A DNA stretch of 64,000 nucleotides, from NCBI RefSeq assembly GCF_003259695.1, contig NZ_PZJH01000005.1, positions 43,731 through 107,730 on the forward strand. The letters are read 5' to 3'. Both the position numbers and the translations under genes were made by a program. The number at the start of each line of letters is the position of its first letter. The first letter of the stretch is position 1. Below, piece after piece: positions 40,964-53,354 of the stretch. The notes under the pieces were generated by a model. That model was given only the letters and a program-made list of their open reading frames with translations. It ran no database searches and had not been told where the DNA came from. Origin of the DNA: Macrococcus epidermidis (lineage in GTDB: Bacteria; Bacillota; Bacilli; Staphylococcales; Staphylococcaceae).

Positions 40964-41752
40964 ATGAAGACAGCTTTGTCAATTGCAGGAACAGATCCAA
41001 CGGGTGGCGCTGGAACAACAGTAGATTTAAAAGTATTTCAATCAAGAGGCGTCTATGGTATGAGTGTCGTAACAAGCATTGTTGCACAAAATACGTTAGG
41101 CGTTCAGCAAGTATTTAACCAGGATGTAGATGTTATTGCAGCACAACTAGAGAGTGTGTATAGTGATATCGTACCGGATGCAGTGAAGACAGGAATGCTT
41201 GCAACGAGTGAAGTCATGGATGTCGTGCGTCCTTATATTGTAAAACATGATATCCCTTATGTAATCGATCCTGTCATGGTAGCTAAAAGTGGTGATGCAT
41301 TGCTTGACGAAAATGGACGTAGTGCGGTGCGTACGAAACTTTTAGATGTAGCAACGGTTGTGACACCAAATATTCCGGAGCTTGAGGAAATCGTACAGAT
41401 GAAAGTTGAAACACTCGATGATATTAAACGTGCCGGTAAAATATTTATCAATGAAATTGGTTCTGACAGTGTGCTGATTAAAGGAGGTCATCTTAAAGGA
41501 GATGCTACAGATTATTTATTTACTCGAGATGATTTTGTTGTTTTGAAAGGTGAACGTTATGATACAAAACACACACATGGCACTGGATGCACATATTCAG
41601 CAGTAATTACATCTGAACTTGCGAAAGGAAAATCTATTGTAGAAGCTGTACAACTTGCAAAACGTTATATGGATGCAGCAATCCGATTCACACCAGAATT
41701 AGGGCATGGTCAAGGCCCAGTTAATCACTTTAAATTTCAGGAGATGGAATAA
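40964..41752 (+). CDS. thiD: Hydroxymethylpyrimidine (phosphate) kinase
   Basis: The 262-residue ribokinase-family enzyme phosphorylates HMP and HMP-P. SIAGTDPTGGAGTTVDLKVF at the start and the anion hole THGTGCTYSAVIT near residue 205 are diagnostic. ATG at 40964 follows the tenA stop by one base. Its stop overlaps thiM. Product feeds ThiE. Confidence 0.94.
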   Translation: MKTALSIAGTDPTGGAGTTVDLKVFQSRGVYGMSVVTSIVAQNTLGVQQVFNQDVDVIAAQLESVYSDIVPDAVKTGMLATSEVMDVVRPYIVKHDIPYVIDPVMVAKSGDALLDENGRSAVRTKLLDVATVVTPNIPELEEIVQMKVETLDDIKRAGKIFINEIGSDSVLIKGGHLKGDATDYLFTRDDFVVLKGERYDTKHTHGTGCTYSAVITSELAKGKSIVEAVQLAKRYMDAAIRFTPELGHGQGPVNHFKFQEME

Positions 41753-42534
41753 TGATATTAGAACAGATAAGAAAAGATAATCCACTCATTATTTGTATTA
41801 CAAATGATGTAGTTAAAAATTTTACAGCGAACGGCCTACTGGCATTAGGTGCCAGCCCTGCGATGGCGACAGAAAAGTTAGAGATGGACGAATTTCTGAC
41901 ACATGCTGGTGCATTGCTCATCAATATTGGTTCAATTGAAGAACATGATATTGAAAATATGTTGGCTGCTGCAAAATATGCCAATCACCATGACGTACCT
42001 ATCGTATTGGACCCAGTTGCATGTGGCGCATCTAAATTTCGTAAAGATTTCTGTTTAAAATTGTTAGAAACATATGATATTACAGTAATTCGTGGGAATG
42101 CTTCTGAATTACAAGCTTTGACAGGGGAGGCGAATATGAAAGGGACAGATGCAGATACAAGTCTGTCAACTGAAGATGTGGCACGTGCTGCATATAATAA
42201 ATTTAATTGTGCGATTGTCGTAACAGGTGAAATCGATGCAATTTGTGTGAATGGAAAAATTAACTTAATTGAGAATGGTACTGCACTTTTAACAAAAGTC
42301 ACTGGTGGTGGATGTTTATTAGGGGCAGTTGTTGCAAGTTTCATATATAATGAAACTAAACCAACGTTAGAAACATTAACAGAAGCATTGACGACATATA
42401 CTGTTGCCTCAGAGTTTGCTGAACGTGCGTCTAACGGCACTTTGCCGGGACATTTTGCTGTAAATTTAATCGATCAGTTATATTTAATACAGGAAAGTGA
42501 TGTGGCAGAGAATAGACTTGTGAAAGAAGTGTAG
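41752..42534 (+). CDS. thiM: Hydroxyethylthiazole kinase
   Basis: The 260-residue enzyme phosphorylates the thiazole alcohol, a salvage step. FTANGLLALGASPAMA near residue 26 and VTGGGCLLGAVVASF near residue 183 (anion hole, with Cys) are family motifs. TAATG overlaps the thiD stop. No de novo thiazole genes are in this window, so the operon looks like a salvage-based one. Confidence 0.94.
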   Translation: MILEQIRKDNPLIICITNDVVKNFTANGLLALGASPAMATEKLEMDEFLTHAGALLINIGSIEEHDIENMLAAAKYANHHDVPIVLDPVACGASKFRKDFCLKLLETYDITVIRGNASELQALTGEANMKGTDADTSLSTEDVARAAYNKFNCAIVVTGEIDAICVNGKINLIENGTALLTKVTGGGCLLGAVVASFIYNETKPTLETLTEALTTYTVASEFAERASNGTLPGHFAVNLIDQLYLIQESDVAENRLVKEV

Positions 42535-42537
42535 CGA

Positions 42538-43179
42538 ATGTTTGATAGAAAATTATTGCGCGTTTATTTTATTGCAGGTACTCAGGATACATCTGACGGT
42601 AATCTTGAGCGAGTATTACAGGAAGCACTTGAAGCCGGTATAACGCTATATCAATTTAGAGAAAAAGGTCCGAATGCTCTGACTGGAGAAGCTAAAGAAA
42701 TATTAGCGCGAAAACTTTTTGCGATGTGTAAAGCAAAAGGTGTACCGTTTATTGTTAACGATGACATTGAACTAGCGAAGAAAATTGATGCAGACGGTAT
42801 TCATCTTGGTCAGGATGATGAGAAAATCGAAAACATCATTGATGATTTCAATGATAAGATTATCGGGCTCTCTGTCGGTAATTTTGCAGAATATGATCAA
42901 TCTGATTTGACGCATGTTGATTATATCGGTGTAGGACCAGTATATGAAACAAGCAGTAAAAGTGATGCAAAGAAACCTGGAGGCATAGAACTCATTCGTA
43001 AAATGAGACTATATGATGAAGACATTCCGATCGTTGCAATCGGTGGTATTACAAGTGCCAATAGCGAGATGATTCTTGCTGCCGGTGCTGATGGCATTTC
43101 AACAATTTCTTCTATTACGAAAAGTGACGATATTAAACAGGTTGTTACTGATTACCTGAAATATTATACAGATAAATAA
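42538..43179 (+). CDS. thiE: Thiamine-phosphate synthase
   Basis: The 213-residue TIM-barrel enzyme joins HMP-PP and thiazole phosphate into thiamine monophosphate. YQFREKGPNALTGE near residue 38, NDDIELAKKIDADGIHLGQDD, and the phosphate loop AIGGITSAN near residue 161 are characteristic. It follows thiM by three bases. It is the last gene of the TPP-riboswitch operon. Confidence 0.94.
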   Translation: MFDRKLLRVYFIAGTQDTSDGNLERVLQEALEAGITLYQFREKGPNALTGEAKEILARKLFAMCKAKGVPFIVNDDIELAKKIDADGIHLGQDDEKIENIIDDFNDKIIGLSVGNFAEYDQSDLTHVDYIGVGPVYETSSKSDAKKPGGIELIRKMRLYDEDIPIVAIGGITSANSEMILAAGADGISTISSITKSDDIKQVVTDYLKYYTDK

Positions 43180-43258
43180 AAATATATGGTTTTTGTTTAT
43201 GATTATCACTTTTTGTGATAAAATAACCTCTATGTGAATAATATTATGAGGTGAAAGA

Positions 43259-44119
43259 ATGAAGAAAAAGGCAATTTGGCCGTTAATCATTGCAATTGCA
43301 TTATTTTTAGCGGGTTGTGATTATTCAAAAGAAGAGAATCGTACTGGATTTTTCTATGATACATTTGTACATCCGTTAGACCAATTGATCCATTGGTTAG
43401 GTGCAAATATGGGACATAACTATGGTTTAGCAATCATCGCGATTACTTTAATCGTACGTTTAGCACTTTTCCCATTTATGATGCGTACATATAAGAACCA
43501 GTATGTAATGAAAGAAAAGATGGCGTTAATCAAGCCGCAGATGACTGAAATTCAGGAACGTGTGAAACGCGCACGAACACAAGAAGAGAAGATGGCTGCA
43601 AACCAGGAAATGATGGCATTATACAAAGATAACGGTATCAATCCACTGAACATGGGATGTTTACCTTTACTGATTCAATTACCAATCGTAACTGGATTAT
43701 TCTATGTATTGAAATATCCGACATCAGGTGGTATTACAAAATATCCAGATTTCTTATGGTTCGATTTAACAAAGACTGATATTGCAATGACTGTTATTGC
43801 AGGTATCGTCTATGCAATTCAGGCTTATGTATCAATGCAGAATATTCCCGAAGAACAAAAAGCGCAAATGCGTATGATGATGTTCATCTCACCGATTATG
43901 ATCGTGTGGATGTCAGCAATCTCTCCAGCAGCGTTACCATTATATTGGGCTGTCGGCGGAGCATTCTTAGTTGTTCAAACATGGTTAGGGAATAAGTTCT
44001 ATAAGAAGAAAGTACATGAAGAAATTGCACCTTTAGTAGCAGCACATGAACAAAATCAAGCAGAAAATAAAACTAAAAATGTGCAAGTTGTATCATCTAA
44101 AAAGAAGAAAAAGAAATAA
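43259..44119 (+). CDS. yidC: YidC/OxaA membrane protein insertase (lipoprotein form)
   Basis: The 286-residue protein has a lipoprotein signal with lipobox LAGC (Cys20) and five membrane segments. It has a cytoplasmic hairpin rich in Lys/Arg/Glu (about 88-128), MGCLPLLIQLPI, and a Lys-rich C-terminal tail. It inserts and folds membrane proteins with or without Sec. Position after thiE matches S. aureus. It has its own strong terminator. Confidence 0.94.
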   Translation: MKKKAIWPLIIAIALFLAGCDYSKEENRTGFFYDTFVHPLDQLIHWLGANMGHNYGLAIIAITLIVRLALFPFMMRTYKNQYVMKEKMALIKPQMTEIQERVKRARTQEEKMAANQEMMALYKDNGINPLNMGCLPLLIQLPIVTGLFYVLKYPTSGGITKYPDFLWFDLTKTDIAMTVIAGIVYAIQAYVSMQNIPEEQKAQMRMMMFISPIMIVWMSAISPAALPLYWAVGGAFLVVQTWLGNKFYKKKVHEEIAPLVAAHEQNQAENKTKNVQVVSSKKKKKK

Positions 44120-44127
44120 TTAGATAG

Positions 44128-44164
44128 AAAGTGACCTCAAAATTGATTTGAGGTCACTTTTTTT
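44128..44164 (+). terminator. Terminator after yidC, similar to the adjacent repeat core
   Basis: A perfect 14-base stem, AAAGTGACCTCAAA (44128-44141) with TTTGAGGTCACTTT (44147-44160), is followed by T residues. Its arms resemble the hairpin core of the repeat array that follows. Confidence 0.95.
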
Positions 44165-44189
44165 AATTGGTGAGAGGAAAGGGGTTCGG

Positions 44190-44528
44190 AAGTGTCGTCA
44201 AAATAGATTTGAAGCCACTTCCGTGTAGCGCAGAGCTAAATCCAGCGAGTAAGTGTCGTCAAAATAGATTTGAAGCCACTTCCGTGTAGCGCAGAGCTAA
44301 ATCCAGCGAGTAAGTGTCGTCAAACGAAATTTGAAGTCACTTCCGTGTACCGCAGAGCTAAATCCAGCGAGTATGTGTCGTCAAAATAGATTTGAAGCCA
44401 CTTCCGTGTAGCGCAGAGCTAAATCCAGCGAGTAAGTGTCGTCAAAATAGATTTGAAGCCACTTCCGTCCACCATAAATGCAAAACCCTGTAATAAGTGT
44501 CGTCAAAATAAATTTGAAGTCACTTCCA
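44190..44528. repeat. Six-unit tandem hairpin repeat, 61-bp period
   Basis: Units start at 44190, 44251, 44312, 44373, 44434 and 44495, exactly 61 bases apart. The core of about 34 bases has arms AAGTGTCGTCAAA and TTTGAAGCCACTT followed by CCG. The 27-base interval GCGCAGAGCTAAATCCAGCG is nearly identical in the first four intervals. The last interval differs, yet spacing stays 61. Lies between the convergent yidC and HD hydrolase genes. No coding frame is supported. Confidence 0.95.
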
Positions 44529-44558
44529 TCATCCCTTCCCAAATCGCTTTCAAACGCA

Positions 44559-45188
44559 CTAACACCACTCTTTTTTAAATTGTTCAATAAATGTTTTCAT
44601 ATATGCATTACGTTCTTCTGCCATTGTCTTTGCAGTTTCTGTATTCATCAAGTCAATCAGCTTAAATAATTTCTCATAAAAATGATTGATAGCAGTACTC
44701 GGTGTTCGATAGTCACTTAAATCATCGCGAACAGGTATGTTTGGATCATACATCGCTTCACCAAACTTTCCGGCAAACATAAATGTTCTGGCAATTCCTA
44801 TCGCACCTAACGCATCAAGTCGGTCAGCATCCTGAACAACTTTGCCTTCAAGCGATTTCAACTTCCCTTCATTCTTTCCGCCATTAAAGCTCATATATTT
44901 AAGAATATGATTAATAGCTTGTCGATGTTCTATAGGAAGTTGAATTTCCTCGTAAAATTTATTCAATCGTTCCCATGCTGCAATAGTATCAAATAATTTC
45001 TCGTCGACAGTATCATGTAATAACGCTGCCATCTCAACGATAAAAAGATCAGCATCTTCTTTTTCAGCGATTTCAACAGCCATTTTTCGGACACGTTCGA
45101 TATGCGCATAATCATGACCGCTCGATTCATCTTTATGCACATTTTTCACAAATGATTCGGTGATGTGTAGTACTTCTTTGTTATTCAT
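44559..45188 (-). CDS. HD-domain phosphohydrolase (YedJ-like)
   Basis: The 209-residue metal-dependent phosphohydrolase has HD-superfamily motifs: HDYAHIERV near residue 25, LLHDTVDEK near residue 58, and VVQDADRLDALGAIGIART near residue 110. The start at 45188 has GGAG upstream. The first frame codon at 45197 is a TTG too close to that site. Substrate is unknown. The YedJ/YpgQ branch includes nucleotide pyrophosphohydrolases. Confidence 0.85.
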   Translation of the reverse strand: MNNKEVLHITESFVKNVHKDESSGHDYAHIERVRKMAVEIAEKEDADLFIVEMAALLHDTVDEKLFDTIAAWERLNKFYEEIQLPIEHRQAINHILKYMSFNGGKNEGKLKSLEGKVVQDADRLDALGAIGIARTFMFAGKFGEAMYDPNIPVRDDLSDYRTPSTAINHFYEKLFKLIDLMNTETAKTMAEERNAYMKTFIEQFKKEWC

Positions 45189-45297
45189 GTGAAACAACTC
45201 CTTTTAAATGTTTACTTTATATAAAAAGTTGGTATAATAAGATTACGAATTATCAGAAAATTCAAAACATATTTATATGACAAAGGGGATGTAAATC

Positions 45298-45417
45298 ATG
45301 CAAAATACATATCATTTCGAACTCACGAAACAACAAAAGAAACTAGGATTTACATATTTGATTGTTCATAGTGTATTTTTCTTAAATTTAGCAGCTGATT
45401 TCTTATTGATACATTAA
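45298..45417 (+). CDS. 39-residue small membrane protein, unknown
   Basis: ATG at 45298 follows AAAGGGG. The frame encodes a polar, basic N-terminal half (QNTYHFELTKQQKKLGF) and a hydrophobic helix (about 17-38). It has good ribosome-site spacing and stands between divergent and convergent neighbours with a probable own promoter. No family is recognised, and it is below usual length cut-offs. Confidence 0.55.
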   Translation: MQNTYHFELTKQQKKLGFTYLIVHSVFFLNLAADFLLIH

Positions 45418-45453
45418 ATAAAAAGGGAGTGGGAATTGATTTCTCACTCTCTT

Positions 45454-46929
45454 TTATAATATCGGTGATATTAATCTTGCAATGGCTTCCTTAACTCTGA
45501 TGAGTAATACGCGTTGATCATAAATTTCCTGTGTGAGCTGACTGGAAACTTTAACGTCATCTTCAAACGTCTTACGTAATTTATAGGCAATATCATGATC
45601 GTATATAAATGCGTTAACTTCAAAATTTAGTTCAAAACTTCTAAAGTCCATATTTGCTGTACCGACACTTGCGACTTCATCGTCAATCACCATCATCTTC
45701 GTATGGATAAATCCATTTTCGTAGATAAATATATTACAACCGGCCTGAATCAGTTCACCGACGTTTGAATATGTGGCCCAATATACGAAAGGATGATCGG
45801 GTTTGTTAGGAATCATGATGTTGACTTCTACTCCGGTAAGCGCAGCGATTTTCAATGCATCAAGCAAAGAAGTGTCAGGTATAAAGTAAGGTGACTGAAT
45901 AAATATAGATTCTTTAGCTGATGTAATCATCTTCAGATAACCGAATTTGATATGTTGTTCACTGGAATCTGGCCCACTCGAAGCAATTTGAATTCCGATT
46001 TCGCCTTTACTATCAACATCCGGGAAATATTTTTTATCATAATGCATAAAATTACGCGTTGACTGGGAATTCCAGTCCATCATAAAACGTAGTTGTAATG
46101 CATTGACTGAGTCACCTTCGACACGTAAATGGGTATCTCGCCAATACCCAAATCGTTTATCTAGTCCTAAATACTCATCGCCGACATTAAAGCCACCGAT
46201 ATATCCGATTTTTCCATCTATTACAACGATCTTACGATGATTTCGATTGTTCATCCTGAAATTAATAAGAGGAAAGTGAGAAGGGAAGAATGCTTCTACC
46301 TGCCCGCCAAGCTTCTTAAATGTTTTAAAACGGGATAAAGTTAATGTACGAGATCCGATATCATCGTACAGCATCTTAACTTCGACACCTTCTTCAAGCT
46401 TCTGCATCAATACATCTAATATTTCTTTACCGATACCGTCTCGCTTAAATATATAATATTGAATATGAATATGATCTTCAGCATTACGTATATCCTGGAT
46501 AAGCGCATCAAACTTTTTGCGACCATCTGTAAGAATTTCAACTGCATTATCTGTCGTCAGAAATGATGAATAATTATTTAAGTTCATACGAATAATATCT
46601 TTATGCTTCATAATTTCTTTAGAGCGCACCATTAGATCATCTTCATCAATTGCATGCATCTGTTCATGCACAATTTGCTGAAGACCAATTTTATCTTCTT
46701 CATCTAACTTAAAGATACTTGACTGTTTGATTTGACGGCCGAATAGTAAATAAATTATGAAACCGATAATCGGCAGGAAGAATAGTACAAGTAGCCATGC
46801 CCATGTGGATCCCGCCTGTCTACGTTCTAAAAAGATAATTGCGAAAGCTAAAAATATGTTAAAGACAAATGCAACAAAGAAAAGTATTGAAAAAACTTGA
46901 GAATAATCGATGTTTGAGAATACTGACAA
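45454..46929 (-). CDS. cls: Cardiolipin synthase
   Basis: The 491-residue phospholipase D-family enzyme condenses two phosphatidylglycerols into cardiolipin. Two N-terminal membrane helices (about 10-62) precede two HKD motifs: [17 protein letters not shown] near residue 230 and [20 protein letters not shown] near residue 405. Length agrees with Firmicute Cls. Position beside rodA is shared with staphylococci. Confidence 0.95.
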   Translation of the reverse strand: MSVFSNIDYSQVFSILFFVAFVFNIFLAFAIIFLERRQAGSTWAWLLVLFFLPIIGFIIYLLFGRQIKQSSIFKLDEEDKIGLQQIVHEQMHAIDEDDLMVRSKEIMKHKDIIRMNLNNYSSFLTTDNAVEILTDGRKKFDALIQDIRNAEDHIHIQYYIFKRDGIGKEILDVLMQKLEEGVEVKMLYDDIGSRTLTLSRFKTFKKLGGQVEAFFPSHFPLINFRMNNRNHRKIVVIDGKIGYIGGFNVGDEYLGLDKRFGYWRDTHLRVEGDSVNALQLRFMMDWNSQSTRNFMHYDKKYFPDVDSKGEIGIQIASSGPDSSEQHIKFGYLKMITSAKESIFIQSPYFIPDTSLLDALKIAALTGVEVNIMIPNKPDHPFVYWATYSNVGELIQAGCNIFIYENGFIHTKMMVIDDEVASVGTANMDFRSFELNFEVNAFIYDHDIAYKLRKTFEDDVKVSSQLTQEIYDQRVLLIRVKEAIARLISPIL

Positions 46930-47137
46930 AAAGCATTCCTCCTTTAGAATTAGCTTTATTATACATGAAAAAACAATTAAATACTTTTGTGTTTATACAA
47001 TTTTCATAATGAATCTGTTTTTTACAAATCACTATCATTGTTCACAAAATCTTTACATAAATAAGTCTATGGACCTATAGCTATATTGGTTATTTTCGGG
47101 TACACTAGTATTAACAAATTGATTAGGAGTGATCGAA

Positions 47138-47272
47138 ATGAAACAATCTCAGGAAAAAATGAAAAATGTTGTCACTCTGCTTTCTTCACTTGGTGTTAAT
47201 ATCTCAAAAACAAAATCACGACTTGAAGTTATGCGTACGTTACCACATGTAGCACCCGCAAAATTAAAATAA
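47138..47272 (+). CDS. 44-residue basic small protein, unknown
   Basis: ATG at 47138 follows TTAGGAGTGATCGAA, a good ribosome site. The product is soluble-looking and basic, with KMKNVVTLLSSLGVNISKTK and RTLPHVAPAKLK at the end. A hairpin terminator follows at 47287. The unit is divergent from cls. I do not recognise it. The well-formed expression signals make it likely to be real. Confidence 0.6.
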   Translation: MKQSQEKMKNVVTLLSSLGVNISKTKSRLEVMRTLPHVAPAKLK

Positions 47273-47286
47273 TATACATATGAGAT

Positions 47287-47314
47287 GACATTCGAATTTA
47301 GAGTGTCTTTTTTT
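47287..47314 (+). terminator. Terminator after the 44-residue gene
   Basis: GACATTC (47287-47293) and GAGTGTC (47301-47307) form the stem, followed by seven or more T. Confidence 0.75.
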
Positions 47315-47327
47315 GTTGTTTAAATTA

Positions 47328-47372
47328 AAAACTCTTTATCCATCCAATATTGGTTGATAAAGAGTTTTATTA
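47328..47372. terminator. Hairpin at the end of rodA, probably bidirectional
   Basis: A 13-base perfect stem, 47328-47340 with 47356-47368, lies just beyond the minus-strand rodA stop. AT-rich sequence flanks both sides. Confidence 0.7.
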
Positions 47373-47384
47373 TGTGGATATTGA

Positions 47385-48596
47385 TTATCTCACTTGCTTA
47401 TACTTTTTAATTTGTTCGGCATCAGAGTGATAAAAGATAGATAATGCAACACCTATCCCACACATCAATGCCCAAAGCGCACTACCACCATAGCTAATGA
47501 ATGGTAATGGGATACCTGTAATTGGCACAACCTGAATCGTCATGCCGATATTTTGAAATACATGGAAGATAATCATACTGATTAATCCAACTAAAAATAT
47601 AGATGCGAATTGATTTGTGGATACTTGTGCCATACGAATTAAATGTGTAAATAATGCCAGGAATAATACGAGTACGATTACAGTACCAATAAACCCAAAT
47701 TCTTCACCGATAACTGAAAAGATGAAATCGGTATGATTCTCAGGAATGTAAACTTCTCCGCCTTTAAATCCTTTACCGAATAATCCACCAGATCCGATAG
47801 CTTTTAATGACTCCATCAAGTGGAATCCTTCACCGTCACTATACTGTGCCGGATTTAGCCATGAGTTGATTCGGCCAAGCTGATACGTCTTAATGCCGAG
47901 TACTTTATCGATAAGTTCAGGTTTATAGATGATTGCAAGTATAAGCGTGGCACCAATTGCTGTAAGCCCAATTAAAAATGGTGCAAGGATACGCCAGGTT
48001 ACTCCTGAGACCACAGTAATTCCTAAAATAATCGCCAGTAACACAAGTGTTGTACCTAAGTCATTTTGTAACAAGATTAATATCATTGGAATAATCGCAG
48101 TTAAGCCAATCTTCATCAGTAAAATGATATCTGTCTGAAAAGATTTGTAATATGTGAAACGATTGTGATCGTATACAACCTTACTTAATGTCAGGATTAA
48201 GATAATCTTCATAAATTCAGAAGGTTGTAAGCTGAGTCGTCCAAAGAATACATACCAGCTTTTTGCACCGTTAATCGTTGGTGTCAAAGAAGATTCAGGT
48301 AGTATCAGTAAGCCGAGCAGGGCCAGATTACCTAAAAAATAAAGTACGAAAACCCATTTATTAATCAGTTTCGGTTTAATAAGCATAATACTGAATGCGA
48401 GAATAAATCCGAGAATATAATAGAATACTTGACGTTCAGCAAAGTTCGTACCATATTGCTGACCATCCATTGCAGATGTGATTACAGTTAAACTAACAGT
48501 AAAAAAACATAATATAAGAATAATGAGCCACCAATCGATTTTTTCAATCCATGGGCGCTTAATTTTGGTGCGTGTTGTATTACTTGATTGAGCCAT
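47385..48596 (-). CDS. rodA: RodA/FtsW family peptidoglycan polymerase
   Basis: The 403-residue SEDS glycosyltransferase has about ten membrane helices. PSEFMKIILILTLSK, the catalytic-Asp region NDLGTTLVLLAIILG, and PITGIPLPFISYGGSALWAL are typical. It polymerises lipid II for lateral wall growth. Start at 48596 follows GGAG by seven bases. Its partner penicillin-binding protein is not in this window. Confidence 0.93.
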   Translation of the reverse strand: MAQSSNTTRTKIKRPWIEKIDWWLIILILCFFTVSLTVITSAMDGQQYGTNFAERQVFYYILGFILAFSIMLIKPKLINKWVFVLYFLGNLALLGLLILPESSLTPTINGAKSWYVFFGRLSLQPSEFMKIILILTLSKVVYDHNRFTYYKSFQTDIILLMKIGLTAIIPMILILLQNDLGTTLVLLAIILGITVVSGVTWRILAPFLIGLTAIGATLILAIIYKPELIDKVLGIKTYQLGRINSWLNPAQYSDGEGFHLMESLKAIGSGGLFGKGFKGGEVYIPENHTDFIFSVIGEEFGFIGTVIVLVLFLALFTHLIRMAQVSTNQFASIFLVGLISMIIFHVFQNIGMTIQVVPITGIPLPFISYGGSALWALMCGIGVALSIFYHSDAEQIKKYKQVR

Positions 48597-48748
48597 GGCC
48601 AAACTCCTACTCTAAATAAATTATAGTCATTATTATACATAAATAAGCTGAAACATTATAGGAATAAATGTTTCTTTTATGAATGATTTACGCCTTTCGA
48701 TAAAAAACATGCATATCATCATATATCGTGATAGTATTATTATATTAA

Positions 48749-49837
<1,089 letters not shown>

Positions 49838-49842
49838 TTAAG

Positions 49843-51180
49843 ATGATAAAAAGAAATTTACAATGGATTGCAGAACAAACGAATGGCACGTTAAAAGGGA
49901 ATCATGATGTGATGATTGATGGTGTATCGATTGATTCAAGACATATTAATGAGGATGTATTGTTTATCCCTTTTAAAGGTGAACATGTTGATGGCCATCA
50001 ATATGTGGCGCAAGCAATTGAAAGTGGTGCTGCAGCTGCTTTATGGCAAAGCGATGCGCCAAATATGCCTGAAGGTTTGCCGCTAGTTGTGGTCGATGAT
50101 ACTTTAAGCGCATTACAGGCAATCGGTAAAGCTTATTTAGAAGAAGTAAATCCGAAAGTTATTGCGATTACAGGCAGTAACGGTAAGACCTCTACAAAAG
50201 ATATGGTAGAAGTTGTTTTAGCACCGAATTTTAAAGTTAAGAAGACGCAGGGGAACTACAATAATGAAATCGGTCTACCGATTACGCTTTGCCAATTAGA
50301 TGAAGACACAGAAATTTCTATATTAGAGATGGGTATGTCAGGCTTTGGTGAGATTGCATTTTTATCAAATCTCGTACAACCTGATATTGCTGCAATTACT
50401 AATATCGGTGAAAGTCATATGCGTGACTTAGGGTCACGCGCTGGTATTGCACAAGCTAAGTTTGAAATTACTGAAGGATTAAAGGGGCCATTATTTTATG
50501 ATGGCGATGAACCATTATTAAATGAGTTAGTAGATAAGACTAATGGTGACTTTAAAAGTATCGGCTTTAATCAGGATAATGATTTTTACATTCATGACTT
50601 ACAAGCATCTGAAAGAAGTATTGCTTTTAAAGTAGGAGCAGCGCAATTTAGTATTCCGACACTTGGAGCACATAATGCACGTAACGCTACGATTGCAATC
50701 GCAATTGGTCGATTACTTGGATTAAGTGACGCAGTAATAAATAATAATTTAGGACATCTGCATTTAACAAATATGCGCATGGAACAAATTATTGGCCAGA
50801 ATAAATCCCGTTTAATCAATGACGCGTATAATGCAAGTCCGACGAGCATGCGTGCTTCTATTGATACGTTATCAATCATGGATGTTCCGACGAAGATTAT
50901 CGTGTTTAGTGATGTGTTAGAACTCGGTCCTGATTCAAAAATGTATCATGAAGCAGTAGGTGGTTATTTCGAAAATAAATCAATTGATCATTTATTTACT
51001 GTCGGCACTGAGGCGAAATACATCCATGATAAAGCACAAGATTTCACGAATGCTATGCATTTTGAAACGAAAGAAGCACTTGAAGAAGCACTTATACCAT
51101 ATTTAAATCCAGAAACGGTTATACTATTTAAAGCAAGCCGCGGCATGGCGCTTGAAACGATTATTAATCATCTCATTTAA
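49843..51180 (+). CDS. murF: UDP-MurNAc-tripeptide--D-Ala-D-Ala ligase
   Basis: The 445-residue Mur ligase adds D-Ala-D-Ala to the UDP-MurNAc-tripeptide. The ATP loop ITGSNGKTSTKDMVEVVL near residue 108, YNNEIGLPITL and DAYNASPTSMRASID near residue 327 are conserved. The three-domain layout is complete. Operon with ddl, five bases apart. Confidence 0.96.
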   Translation: MIKRNLQWIAEQTNGTLKGNHDVMIDGVSIDSRHINEDVLFIPFKGEHVDGHQYVAQAIESGAAAALWQSDAPNMPEGLPLVVVDDTLSALQAIGKAYLEEVNPKVIAITGSNGKTSTKDMVEVVLAPNFKVKKTQGNYNNEIGLPITLCQLDEDTEISILEMGMSGFGEIAFLSNLVQPDIAAITNIGESHMRDLGSRAGIAQAKFEITEGLKGPLFYDGDEPLLNELVDKTNGDFKSIGFNQDNDFYIHDLQASERSIAFKVGAAQFSIPTLGAHNARNATIAIAIGRLLGLSDAVINNNLGHLHLTNMRMEQIIGQNKSRLINDAYNASPTSMRASIDTLSIMDVPTKIIVFSDVLELGPDSKMYHEAVGGYFENKSIDHLFTVGTEAKYIHDKAQDFTNAMHFETKEALEEALIPYLNPETVILFKASRGMALETIINHLI

Positions 51181-51246
51181 ATGATTGTGGGATAAATAAC
51201 GTAATAAATAAAATAAATAAAAAATATTTCCGGTTCATATAAAATG

Positions 51247-51277
51247 AATGACTGTATAGCTTACAGTCATTTTTTTG
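51247..51277 (+). terminator. Terminator after murF
   Basis: AATGACTGTA (51247-51256) and TACAGTCATT (51262-51271) form a perfect ten-base stem with a T run. Confidence 0.9.
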
Positions 51278-51310
51278 ATATTTTTAAACTTGTATTTACA
51301 ATTGTATTGA

Positions 51311-52966
<1,656 letters not shown>

Positions 52967-52979
52967 ATAGTTATTTTAG

Positions 52980-53022
52980 ACACCTTGAATTAATCGAAGA
53001 GATTAGTTTAAGGTGTTTTTTG
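52980..53022 (+). terminator. Terminator after cshA
   Basis: ACACCTTGAATTAATC (52980-52995) pairs with GATTAGTTTAAGGTGT (53001-53016, two mismatches) and is followed by T residues. Confidence 0.9.
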
Positions 53023-53044
53023 TTTTTTTTGGGGATGAGTGAGT

Positions 53045-53275
53045 AAGTGTCTTCAAAATGAATTTGCCGCCACTTCCGTGTAGAAAACCAGAAGTGAGCG
53101 TGAGTAAGTGTCTTCAAAATGAATTTGCCGCCACTTCCGCAAACGAAACCAGAAGTGAGTGAGAGTAAGTGTCTTCAAAATGAATTTGCCGCCACTTCCG
53201 CAAACGAAACCAGAAACAAGCGTGAGTAAGTGTTTTCAAAATGAATCTCACGCCACTTCCGCACAAAAAAACAGA
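53045..53275. repeat. Four-unit tandem hairpin repeat, 61-bp period
   Basis: Units start at 53045, 53106, 53167 and 53228, again 61 bases apart. The core has arms AAGTGTCTTCAAA and TTTGCCGCCACTT, then CCG, and closely resembles the core at 44.2 kb. Interval sequences, such as CAAACGAAACCAGAAGTGAG, differ from those of the first array. Each core can fold with outer AAGTG/CACTT and inner CAAA/TTTG pairs. Lies between cshA and the PH-domain genes. Confidence 0.93.
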
Positions 53276-53354
53276 GACAAACTTCACATATAATACTCAC
53301 CTTATGAAAATCTTATGTTCTTTGTTATAATTTACATAAATGGAGGCGATTGAA

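Noticed and set aside
41985..42440. 151-codon minus-strand frame inside thiM
   Set aside because: Shadow of thiM without start signals or recognisable domains.
44190..44528. CRISPR-like array of 34-bp repeats with 27-bp spacers
   Set aside because: Most intervals are nearly identical to each other, so they are part of one 61-bp tandem unit. No cas gene is nearby.
53045..53275. Second CRISPR-like array
   Set aside because: The intervals share sequence with one another and the core folds as a hairpin matching the other tandem array. No cas genes.
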